A DNA stretch of 64,000 nucleotides from Ceratodon purpureus (taxonomy: Eukaryota; Streptophyta; Bryopsida; Pseudoditrichales; Ditrichaceae): the NCBI GenBank assembly GCA_014871385.1, contig CM026426.1:83898672-83962671 (forward strand), read 5' to 3'. Each line of letters begins with the position of its first letter. Within the stretch, counting starts at the first letter, position 1. Below the pieces are notes generated by a model that searched no databases, was not told the origin of the DNA, and saw only the letters and a program-made list of their open reading frames with translations. The position numbers were made by a program, and so were the translations under genes. Below are positions 45,047 through 55,646 of this stretch, piece by piece.

Positions 45047-45420
45047 TCTGAGTCAGCCACTCGCCGAGAGATTCGGCCATGACAGTGGGACTTGGATGTC
45101 CTCTATTCAACATTATATTAAAATTCACTCAAATGATTTTATCCCTTGTAAGCGGAATGCATTTTTTCATAAATATTTGACATCTTTGTCTTTAAATTTG
45201 AGGGATAACACATGAATTGGACGTCTACTGATGATGCAAAGTAGTCCATAATTGAGCGTTTTGTCCATAATTACTTAAATACCCCTTAAGTGATTGCACA
45301 CTCCATTATTCCTTTCACCCAAATCCACAAAAAATTTAGTGCTGTATGATGTAGACGGGTCCAAGAAAGGCCATTAAAGAAGCAATTTTACAGGATTTAG
45401 AGGGTGTAACGTACTTTTGG

Positions 45421-45444
45421 ATCCACCCTGGTGTCCTTCCATCC
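45421..45444 (-). repeat. Right terminal inverted-repeat candidate
   Basis: On the minus strand it reads GGATGGAAGGACACCAGG then GTGGAT, matching the end at 29107 at 20 of 24 positions, and AAGA follows on the plus strand. Confidence 0.45.
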
Positions 45445-45448
45445 AAGA

Positions 45449-46380
45449 ACACTAGAAAAAATAACTAGGTAGTCGAAATATTAATCAAAACATAAAACAA
45501 AGACTACAAAATTGGGAATAACGAGGAAATGAAACCGGGTAAAATAAAGATGAAAAATAACAAGCAACAATGCATTCTTACAATTTTTTTATAAAAAGGA
45601 CTATGAATGGAAGATAGAATGGAAGAAGGATGAAAAAACATTAACATGGACAAAACGAATGAAAAAATGACGTGGAGAAGAAGAATGAAAAAGTTACACA
45701 AAAAAGAAGAATAGAAAAATGCATTGGACTTCTCGTTGGTTTTAGAAATGAAGAAGAAATTTCAATAAAACTGAAATCTAGTAACTTGAAGAAGATGACA
45801 TAGGATTATAGAAGTTGACGAAATTGAATTGAGTTTTACATGCAGCTTTTGTTCGAATAGGAGTACGAGCGTCTTCAAAAGCTTTTCCCTTATTGTACAT
45901 CTAATTTAAAATTCATCATGCAAAGAGGCTTAGAAAACAATTTAGTGACCTCAATTACAGGACACCATATTACTGACCCCCCGAGTTTATATCCATTTCT
46001 AGTACCACTAGAAAGTATGTACACTAAAAATTATCCACTACTATTCATTGAGTAAACTCTCTTCGTCACAAGTACTTGCGTTGACTTCTCTAATACTAAG
46101 CATTAATCAAATATTAGAAGCGGAAAGCTTATTCAGAAATAATCCACCCGTTTCATTGATTAAACAGACCACATCACGAGTACGTAAGTTGACTTTTTCC
46201 AAATCATGTTCATGCAATGATAATACGTTTAACTAAGAAGGACATGGACTTCAAGATATAAGACTCACACCTCCAGGGAGATGTTCTCTCATTCTCTACG
46301 CCCTGCAACCAACTTTCTCATTCAACCCCGCATCTGCTTTCCCAAACTCCTCCTTAGTTCTGCTGTAGCAACCTAGCTTG
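45449..46380. other. AT-rich spacer, no gene
   Basis: Only short random ORFs. The last 100 bases before 46381 are pyrimidine-rich and may be the leader of the next gene. No repeat recognised. Confidence 0.5.
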
Positions 46381-48531
46381 ATGGGGAAAAGCAAGAAGCC
46401 ACAACAAGTGGTTGTGCCAGCAGCTCAGGCGAGTTCTAGTGAGACGAACTCCTTCAAAACACCTTTGAGTTCTGATTTCATCAATCCTTTGATTTGGGCT
46501 GAGGCATTCGACTTGAGAGGAGTGGGTGAGAATATGCGGAAGCACCTCACAAGCGTGGCTCCATTTCTGCTTGGAGACGCCGCATGCTATAGCTTGGATT
46601 TTTTTGTTGACGAGGGAGGACTATGTAGTAGAGGCGTCCCATTCAAGCGACTCAAGGAAGAGCACAACCTGCCACTTGAAGCAATTGTGGGCACCTATCC
46701 GCTCAACAAGAATGAAAATTGCCATCCATAGGGGACATATGACAGAGGATGTTGCAGCGAGGGCACTTAGGATGTACCAGCGCGTTTATGGGGGGATGGC
46801 TCCAGACAATGGCAAGTTTGGCACGACATTTGTCAGGGGCTTAATGCTTGATGCCAAACGCTGGAAAATCAATTGGGCCGAAGGTGCTGCTGAGATAGCG
46901 AAAGTAAGTCTCCTTAATTTTGATGTATGTCTTCTCCTCGTTGATTTGGATCATATCATCATAGAGTAACTGTTGCTTCTGTATATGCAGAGCCGCCTCA
47001 AAAGTCCAGTGCTGAATCCAGCAAAGCTGACACCGCCGTGCTTGCGTGAGCAGATTCAGGCGATGCTAAAAGTGTTCAGAGTAGTAGTCGATAAGGTCGT
47101 ACGCGAGAAGAATGCGGCAGCAAAGACCATCTCTGAGGGAGGTGTGTCGCGTCCAGGAGGTATTGTGCGACAACTACGTGCTCCAGAGCCCAAAGTTGAA
47201 GTGCCGATCCGGAAGTCACTTGTGAGCCGTCGAAGTGTGGTGGTCAAGGGTCCGGCTCCAGCTTCGAACCTGCTTCCGCCCACTCCTGCAACAGCCTCGG
47301 CAAGCAGTAAGAAGAAGCCCCTTGAGGTTACTTCAGACACTGGACGCCAGAAACTCGCCACCGTAGAGGGATCCGCATCTCTGCTGAAGCAACGGGACTT
47401 CAAAGAAGGATTACTCATCAAGATGAAGGATGAACTGGAGCGCGCTGAAATAGCGCTTGCAATGCGGGAATCTAGGCGACAGGAGTTGCAGCGGTTGGAG
47501 CAGACCAAGTGGGACGAGTTCGCTGGTATCCAACATTCCAAGCAAGCAATGGCTTCGATGGATGACGCCGCTAAGAAGGTGATTGATGCGCGCCTGCGAT
47601 TACTCATGGAGGATGCAGTTGCCGTATCTACCAACCTGGCGACCCTAAACCCTGAGATTAAGCAGTGGACCGAAGCTGCCGCCAACTTACATTCTCAACT
47701 GCTGCAGCTTCACGAGTCCATTAAGATACTTGAAGCAAAAATTGATGTTCCCATAGTTCAAGAGAGTTGTATACGCCCACAGCATTTTTATACAGCATTT
47801 CCTGTGAACCTTGGAGAAGTGGTGCCGCTTAAGACACACCTCCCCTGTGTGGGGTGCGGACGCTACTGGGCTGACATGGCTTTAGCAAACCTCCCTTGCG
47901 GATGTCTTCTCCACCCAATATGTTTGTTCCAGGTCGCCCTCAATGCTTCACCACGCTGTCCTCGCTGCAATGCCAAGCCATGTGCTGGCTCGATGGGACA
48001 GTGGGGCTTCAAGTCTGACTTTGCTACTGCACGCACTGCTGCAGTAGCCGTGAAGAGAGAAGGTTGGGCACCTCCGCTGAGTCGCTCTGAAGCAAAGACA
48101 CAATTCACAAAGCGGAAGACCACTGATGAACCATCACCCCTGATCTCCTCCCTCAAGCGTGCTTGTCTTCCAGCAGCGTGCTTGCTTTTCCACCACGTGT
48201 CGATGCACCTAGTGTCACCACTAAAGCACCCTCTTGTGAAGAAGTTACTCTTCACAACAACAAGGTCGTCGAAGTAGGAAGCGGCGCCACAACAGCAACG
48301 ACGTGCGGAAAGCCACAAGAGGCTGCTGCAAGTGATACCCTGAAGAAGTTAGTTTCCAAAGTCGACGATGCAGGCCACGACACGGCATCATCCCGCTGCA
48401 GCCCACTCGTAGATGCAAAACTTGAGCTGATCGTTGGAACTCCTCCTGCAACAAATCTCGCCGAGTTAGGAGACATTGTGAACATTGCATGTGTAGCCAC
48501 AGCAGAAGCAAATCCTACTACTCCAACATGA
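46381..48531 (+). pseudogene. Coiled-coil and RING-like zinc-finger gene, frame disrupted
   Basis: It starts MGKSKKPQQVV at 46381. Exon 1 shifts frame near 46730 (NKNENCHP to HRGHMTEDVAARALR) by an indel or a tiny intron. An 87-bp intron follows (GTAAGT at 46904, TATATGCAG to 46990, phase 0). Exon 2 has a basic/Pro linker, a long Glu/Arg/Lys coiled coil at about 47390-47760, then CVGCGRYW, CGCLLHPICL and CPRCNAKPC, a RING-like CxxC-CxC-H-C-CxxC cluster. After another frame change near 48160 it continues to 48531. RING fingers usually mark ubiquitin ligases, but spacing here is atypical. Possibly an accessory gene of a mobile element. Not closely recognised. Confidence 0.45.
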
Positions 48532-50415
48532 AGGACCACGAAGGAAGTTTTAGCTGCCGCTGAAAGATAGCATACATACACTTTTAGAAGACTGGTTGCA
48601 GATAGAATTTCAATCTTCACTAGACCCATCTGTTTCTTAGCACAACAGCATGTCACATGTGCACGTAATGTATTATGTTATTTGCAATGGAAGCTGAAAT
48701 TGAGCCCTCTTTTTCCCACATTTTTGAACTCTCCGAATTGCTGATATCTGTCCACTACGTAAGTATGAAGGGCTGAAATTCTATCCTTGATTTGTGGCCG
48801 TGCAGGTATACTCATGGTCGTCAGTGCTGGTGTGCAATGCATTGCTTAGCAACCATTAATTCTTCTTTGATGCTTCAGTGTAAATATCTATGCATATCGA
48901 TAAGAATCTGAAGCACTCGGGTCTTGATCAACTTCAACTCTACTCTTTGGAATACACCAGCATGTCCTTCTTCCTATCATATACAAACTGATAGAGTTTT
49001 ATTATCGAGTAGTTGATCATTGGCTATAATTATGTATTACAATGAATGATGTGAATTGAGTAGTGGGCATGTAAGGGAATGCCTTTTGGTCATGTAAGGC
49101 AGTGCCTTGATGTTCTAGTTCTAAAGCTCATTTGTACAGAGCTGATTACTTAATGTTCTTGAAATTTCAAACAATTAGAAAGCAATTTATGTGTTGATAG
49201 ACTTCAATGTTTACGTGATGATAAACAATTTCTGTGTTGATAGACTTTGATTTTTACAGAATTACATATGCATATGTGATCCACAACTTGACTTGTTTCA
49301 GTTGCTTACGCTTGGTGTCCACTTTGTTGAAGCTTCAACACTGCTTTGCGTGTATTTGTTAATTGCTTGCTTTGCTCAAATTCGCGTCCATTCCTTTTCT
49401 TTAGAATGGAGTACCTTTTGCAATTCCAGATCTGGATTAGTGAAAAGCTTGTTAGTTATGCAAACACAATATTATTAAGCATAAAATCTGATTTGCAAGG
49501 ACTCTAATTTGCTGACTTTGCTTAATTTGGTGTCCACATTTTAACTTAGAATGGAGTCAACTATGCATTGCCAGATTCAAAATATTGAAATGCTAATTAG
49601 TTATATAAATGAGATTATGTGAATGGTATAAATGTCAATGTGAATGGTATAAAAGTGAGGAACAAGGGAACTAGACAGTACAAGGTAAGGCATGTCGCTA
49701 CGGATATAGATGCTCCTGCTGAAGCACTCTCCAACAGTGATAGGCCATTAACAGCGGTCGTGGGATATAGTGCAGCAGTCATGGGCTCCACGGTACGGTA
49801 TGGTCAAGGGTTCAGACTCGACGGTCACAGGCTCCAAGCCACGGTGGCGGATACCCAAGCATGTTAATTCGTGTGCTCAATTTTGGACACCTTTGTTCAC
49901 TATTTCACTCAAAACTAAATAAATGTGTGACTAATAAATTGAAAAAAAAGGACCTCAAATAGTATGCATCTCAAACTAAACCCACTAAAAAATTGAATTA
50001 ACAAAAAAGATTGCAGCAAGGGAAGATGAAAAAAAATATCCATAATCAACGAAATTTAAAGAAACGTCAACATGTTCCAATTCTTTTAAGGATGGATGAT
50101 AAATGGATGTTCAAAAAATCAAGTTTCAAGTTCTCATAAAGGTGAACTAATCTTGCTCTGGTTACTACTGATTTGGGTACTTCGTTTCCACACAATCAAA
50201 GTCTTCTCGAGTTGCTTAGGTGGGCATTCCGCTACACATAAAAAACGGAATTGAAACATGACAGCCGAATACATACATCCACTTCCACAAAGTGACAAAG
50301 ATATGGGACTTCACAAAATTTTACCTCCACGGATAGACTAAAAAGAAAATATTTTGTGTAAAACTTCTCATTTCGAATGGTTTAGCAGTTTCTAACATCA
50401 AAGTTCTCAGTAAAA
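48532..50415. other. AT-rich spacer, no gene
   Basis: Short ORFs only. At about 49745-49800 there are GCGGTCGTGGG/GCAGTCATGGG words like those at 23510-23620, which suggests a shared dispersed repeat. Confidence 0.5.
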
Positions 50416-53400
50416 TCAAGTGATATCAGTCACATCTTCTACACTAGTCAGGGATTCACTAACACCCGCTTCTGTGCCCCTACTTGTCTCTTCGATATCT
50501 GCTGCCTCAAGAGACACATATCTACTGCCCTGGCACGTGCAACTCTCACGCCAAGCCTCACTAGCCGCCCCTGCCCCAGACGCATGCCATGCGTCACGCC
50601 TCCTAGCCATACATCAAGGGTTGCTGGATCTGGCAACACCTGCTCGGATGCCGAAGTCCTCATTTGCAACTTTGCAGCATACCTGTGCTATATATTTCTA
50701 TACCAGAACTCATACTGCTGCACGGTAATTCTCGTCCTAGCTACTGTCCCACCATGCTGTCCATGGTATTGGCTAGATGCTTTAGCAGCATGGTGCGATC
50801 TCTCCATTCCTTAGAGTTCCATACAGACAAACTCCCATACTGTTCAATAAACCAGGGTTCGTGCTTCACCAACACCTGCTGCCAACAGAAGATCAGGGTC
50901 AATTCAGAACTTGTAAACATAGTATAAAAAGCGAACATGGTTGTTGAAGCATCAATTACATGGAGGCATAGCGACCCTAAACCACGAACAAGCTAAAACG
51001 CTCACAACACAAGCTAGTTAACACTTTGAAATACTCACGATATAGTGCGTCACATGACCTTCCCCATGTGCCGCAACAAATGCTCTCCCGAAACTCTCAA
51101 TGACAGATTTACAATTCCTCCTCTGATCGTCTGTCTGAACCAAGCCAGTGAAGTATGGCTGCAATGCCTCGAGAGTCTCCCACACTCTCCTGCGCTTCAC
51201 CCTTGCTTGCCCACTTTCCAGGTTATTTGATTGTGAAGCGAGTACGTCATTCCTAACCCGGTCATTTCCGGACCACAGACTTGGTCCAAACAGTTTGCTT
51301 GCACAGACTCCGCCAAGGCTCGGCTTTTGAACAACATTCCCCGTTTTCCCAAAGAGTTGCGGGTCTTGCTTTAGCACACAGTTCAACCCTTCTACACCAA
51401 TAGCTGACATGGTTTCCTCCATAGCGTCAATTGCAGCGGATTTCCTCTCCCCCTCTTGCATGTTTCAGACGAACATGAAGTGCAAATGTAACACTTTCTC
51501 AACAATTCGAACCAGTGCATGCAAAGTGCATATGTGTGTCTTGCTCAAAGGAATTGGCAGAATAGGTTTCCATCTCGGATGTGTGTCAATGTCGCATGGT
51601 GCACCTTGAATCCTTGTAGAAAACAAACCTCCTTGCCAGGTTCCTTTCCTACGTGCCGAAGTAGTTTGCTCTGCTTCAGCACTTGTGCACGTCCTCAAAC
51701 GTTTGTGCTTCTGCTCAAAGTATATGCAATTCATCTTGCATGCCGGCCGATGCTGTAGCCCATACATACACTTGATGGTCTTCATATCAGCACTTAAATG
51801 CCACTCAACTGGATAACTCCCGTAACCTGCTACATCAAGTTGTTCCCCGCTTGACTGCGCTTTAATGTTATACGGAAAGCTTGTTTGTTCAAATACCCAC
51901 TCCAAGATATCATGTGATTCTTTCTCCACCTGAAAGCAGCCTATTGGCCAAATCTCTTGCTCAGACTGGACAGAGAAATATTTATCATTGTTTCTCTATA
52001 TCTCTGGATCTAGGGCTCGATTCATCAGTGTCAGGCTCACTCGCTCAAACTTCTTCCCGTGCAGCACTTCCGCCTCATCAAGCTTCAGCACGAATACCAG
52101 TGGCCCGCCCCTGAACTCTGATTTAAACCAAGGTAATAATCAGCACTTAGCATCAAATACATTTACAAGAGCCGGCTACCTTCAAATAAATGACTAAACA
52201 GAGATTCTAATTTTGGGACTCACCTTCAACCGTGATGTCATAGAACAACACGATTGATTTTTGAACTACTCTAATGTCTGCAAAGAGGTTGTTTTTTTCA
52301 TTTAGAATAACCTCCCTTGACTGTCTCACCACATTCTTACCGACCCTTGCCTCTGAAATCACTCTGCACTTGTTTATGACACGATACTCTCCAATGAAAT
52401 GTGGCAGCTTGCTATTCATGCTCCTTCGCAACTCTGCCACCTTATTACTAGACGGCAACAGACCTCGCTTCAGCTTAGGCGCTACAGACATCACTCGGTG
52501 CTTGATGACCTTGCAAAGTGCATGGTATCCTCTATGTGTTACATTGTTACCATTGCACACTCCCGGCATGACTTCTTGACTCAACTCCCATTGAATCTTT
52601 TTGAATACATTCTTGGTTGCGGCCGCATTTGCTAAGCTCATCTTGGGCTGCTCTCCTAACCTCAAAGCCTCACTTGCAGACAAAACGCTTGCAATAGCGC
52701 GTGCTGTAGCAATTTGTGAATCTCTTGCCCCGTTCAGCCTTTTCCTCTCCCCCATGCCTTGTTTGATCGCTGCAGTTGACTGACCAGTCGAGGTTGAATC
52801 TGAGCCCGCAATATAGTCCTTCGACACTTAGCATTCCCTGATCCTGCCATGCATCCATCTGGTATCAATGGCCTTACACCCTGTTTAAATAAACTCCTTC
52901 AAAGAAGATATTAAATACTTACTGCACTACTTGGTTAATGTCCTCCACATTGACTTGCTGCAATGCAGCAAGCAAGTTGCTTCGCTTGTTTAGAGCAAAA
53001 TAAGAAAACCATGAATTTGCAACAGCCTGCTTCCATATTACACTCACAAATAAGTAAATAGCCGCAATAGCACTATAAAACGTAACTGCCGAAGCATTTC
53101 ACAAACGTCTAAGAACCTGGAGCGAGATCGTCTACATTCTTCATGCTTGACGTGTGTACGCGCTTGCTGAGACCCCGTGGGGTCTCAACCATGTATTTCA
53201 TTTTTGCTTGTAGATCTTCACGCGCTGTTTTTGATTTCGATAACTGTGCCTGCAATGAAACCGTTGTTGCTCTAAATCCCTCCGCTGCAGCAAGAAGTGA
53301 CGTCCTCAACTCTCTACATGTGGCTTGTGAATTGACTAGTTTGCTCACTAATCTTTCACGCTCTTCCCCAAGCAAGGACACGGTGCTCTTCAAATTGTCA

Positions 53401-53780
53401 ATATGGCGTCTACATTCTTCATGTTGCTGACGAAGACAATGTAGGTCAAATTCATAACCACGGACCGTCGATTGCAAGCTCGTGATTGCACTGCCCAAGC
53501 GTTTTGTGTATCCCAACATACCTCCTTCGCCGTGGCATAGGAATTCCAAGTACTCTTTTAACGTGCTAAAGCATGGATGCAAACTTGTTGCAGGATCGAC
53601 TGGATATAAGCTCCCGTCCACCCACAGGTCGATGTTCTTATCCCCATTAGCCCTTCTTGCAGAAAATCGTGCACGTGAACTGCGTTTGACTAACAAATGA
53701 CCTTGCTTAAGCACTGGAGCGTAGATCAATGCCAAACGCACAGAAGGCACGTACGTGTTGGTCACATCTCGAAGCGCCAT
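50416..53780 (-). pseudogene. Multi-exon gene of an unrecognised, probably transposon-derived family
   Basis: Exon 1 (53780 to about 53117) encodes MALRDVTNTY..., with a coiled coil at about residues 95-200. The next (to 52224, donor GTGAGT) reads IDTRWMHGRIREC, a TAA, then SKDYIAGSDS. A 106-bp intron leads to FRGGPLVFVLKLDEAEV at 52117, continuing through CMYGLQHRPACKMNCIY and PLSKTHICTLHALVRIVEK. GTGAGT near 51050 and GGCAG near 50880 give the exon KHEPWFIEQYGSLSVW. A C-terminal frame may reach 50416. In-frame stops: TAA near 52829, TAG 51996, TGA 51465 (probably Trp). Similar His-rich segments occur in transposon-like eukaryotic proteins. I cannot name the superfamily. Confidence 0.5.
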
Positions 53781-54665
53781 CTTCTAATCCGACAAAAAAG
53801 CAACAACACATATAGTTGAATCTCACAACACCGTACAAATGTGAACAACGATAAAATTAACAGCACTTTCCATTCCTAAATTGGGCAGATACGACACACA
53901 CGGTGTAGAATAGAACTGACAGCATACTTCAAGTAGAATGCTGTAGCAAATTTTCATAACTGTAGACAACTCTCAATTTGGCGCGCCACTGCCACTGGAC
54001 ATGCCATGCTTGCACCTCCCGCCTTTTAGTGGAGGTATTTCCCGCCCCAGTTTGCACACGGGGCTTATTTAATTCCCATCAAATATATCAAATAGAGGAT
54101 GTTTTAATATTATAACCCAAGATTGCACTGACCCAGGGGTACAATGGATTGACTTTGCAGAATGCTAATAGTTATTTTATCTGGGTTTCAACGACTGTTG
54201 GTTGCTACTAGTCACTATTCTACTTTGTTTTATTGGAGTGCTATGGAGTGCTCCTAGGATGTAATGATCACTACGACCCTGCCCAAGCACTATTGGCCGA
54301 TTGCCCCTAACATAAAAAGGACTACCTTTCAACTGCTAGGGACTCCCTTAGAGGGCCCTTTGGAGACTTGAAAACTTTTCTAATGATACTATTGTCTTTT
54401 CCAGACAACACAAGGAGATTCAAGAGATAGAGTGCAAATCAACAATCAAAGAGACACGGTTTCCTAATATATAGCCTCACGACTAGCATATGCAAATCTA
54501 GCAACATTGAATGGAAACTAATCACTTGCAATTCAAGCGAAATGCATTTTGTGAAGTCACAGAATTGAAGCCAAGCAGAATTTGTCGAGATTCCTAAATT
54601 TCTAAGTTTTCCATGAGAATTGATTCTACTTGGAAGTGTGACTTGACAACACATATCCTAGTGAA
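53781..54665. other. Spacer, no gene
   Basis: AT-rich, with short random ORFs only and no repeat recognised. Confidence 0.5.
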
Positions 54666-55646
54666 GTGTTCTTAGTGCCCATTGACTTCAATGCATTTCA
54701 TATTGAAGAACTCGGTGATTGGATAAATGACCCCAAATTCAGCCAATTGAAAAAAGTTGCTATAAATGCGTTTGTCATGGTTTTGGACAATATCAACATT
54801 CAAAAAGGAGTCATTAATGGTGCTATGGGTAAAGTAGGAGCTATTCATCTTAAGAAAGATACAAATGTTGAAGGAACTACAATAGGTATGTTAGAATCCA
54901 GCTAGAAAACAAAGTTGAAGAAAGGAAAAAAATAAAAATTAACTACACCTATACAAGAAAATATTCATTAGGGAAAAAATGGGGTCTGCAATGGGCCTTG
55001 TAAGACAGCCCGAAGGTAGGTGAATTGCTGCCCGCTGACACCTCTCTGCGAAATCTCATTGGTGGATATCCTGCCCGCTGACAACAAAATTCGCCCTGCT
55101 GACAACAGAATCCGCTTTTGTCCAATGGGGTGACAGCAGTGGGCACACGCTCGTTGACAGTGTCATTACTGCTTGTATTGTCCAATGGAGTGATAGCAGT
55201 GGGCAACGCCTTTGCTGCAAGCGATTGGCTGGACCCCCCAAACGCCAATTTGGCTTCTTGCTGGCACCATTGGTGCCAGCAGGTAAAGTGCACAGGCATG
55301 GCCAAATTTTGAGGCACGGATTCCGACCAAAGGCCCATTGCAGACCCCATTTTTTCCTTAATGTCATGTCTACATTTTGTTGGCTTTGGCATATGCTATA
55401 ACTAGACATAAAGCTCAAAGAGCCACTGTTTCTACAAAAGCGATTATTGACATTCGCGAGGCATTCACACCGGAATTAACATATGTCTTGTTATCTAAAG
55501 TAATAGAAAATAAATATATTATGCTACCTAGAAAACTTACTGTTGATGATTTCAATCCAGTGAAGCGTAAGATACTTATAATAAACAATAAACATATTTG
55601 TAAAAGTTTTGAATGTGTAGAAATCTCTGGTTTTATTGAAAGATGA
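54666..55646 (+). pseudogene. Pif1/Helitron-type helicase remnant, split by a MITE
   Basis: The left part has VMVLDNINIQKGVINGAMGK, the usual 'N-x-x-x-G-x-x-N-G-x-x-G' block of Pif1 helicases. After the insertion the right part has LALAYAITRHKAQRATV and FTPELTYVLLSKV, matching the C-terminal motifs where family members read AxTxHKxQGxT and TYVALSR. Gly is changed to Arg in HKAQR and Arg to Lys in LSK, so it is decayed. In plants such proteins come from Helitron transposons as well as host Pif1 genes. N-terminal motifs are absent, so it is a fragment. AT-rich like its surroundings. Confidence 0.7.
54971..55357. mobile_element. Tourist-like (PIF/Harbinger-type) MITE, 387 bp
   Basis: The ends are inverted repeats: left GGGAAAAAATGGGGTCTGCA continuing ATGGGCCTT, right its complement, about 28 bp with one G length difference. 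They are flanked by TTA on both sides (54968-54970, 55358-55360). A 3-bp TTA target and GGG start fit Tourist/PIF-Harbinger elements. It sits inside the helicase remnant. The interior repeats CTGCCCGCTGAC and CAGTGGGCA words. Confidence 0.75.

Larger units (their letters stand above)
29841..45075. repeat. Dispersed 17-bp GC-rich palindrome family (about 30 copies)
   Basis: The consensus is GTCGGCTGCCCGCCGAC or its variants GTCGGCGGACAGCCGAC and GTCGGCGGCCCGCCGAC: 6-bp arms GTCGGC/GCCGAC around 5 bases. Clear copies start near 30063, 30284, 31127, 31361, 32267, 32651, 34115, 34977, 36440, 37944, 37985, 38024, 38172, 39069, 39147, 39500, 39857, 41019, 43104, 43311, 43426, 44513, 44613 and 44778. 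Weaker ones are at 29841, 33524, 38097, 38246, 38319, 44908 and 45053. They lie in exons, introns and spacers, and I see none elsewhere in the window. Confidence 0.9.
29107..45444. mobile_element. Candidate 16.3-kb composite element with palindromes and cargo genes
   Basis: The plus strand at 29107-29130 and the reverse complement of 45421-45444 match at 20 of 24 positions (core TGGAAG-N-ACAC-N-AGGGTGGA) and are flanked by AAGA at both ends (29103-29106, 45445-45448). They also resemble the ends of the 740-bp element at 10347 (20 of 24 for the left end). The block between them holds all copies of the GC-rich palindrome family plus gene B, the ParB-like gene and the FCP1-like genes. The two ends could instead belong to unrelated small elements. 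A 4-bp duplication can arise by chance. Confidence 0.35.
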
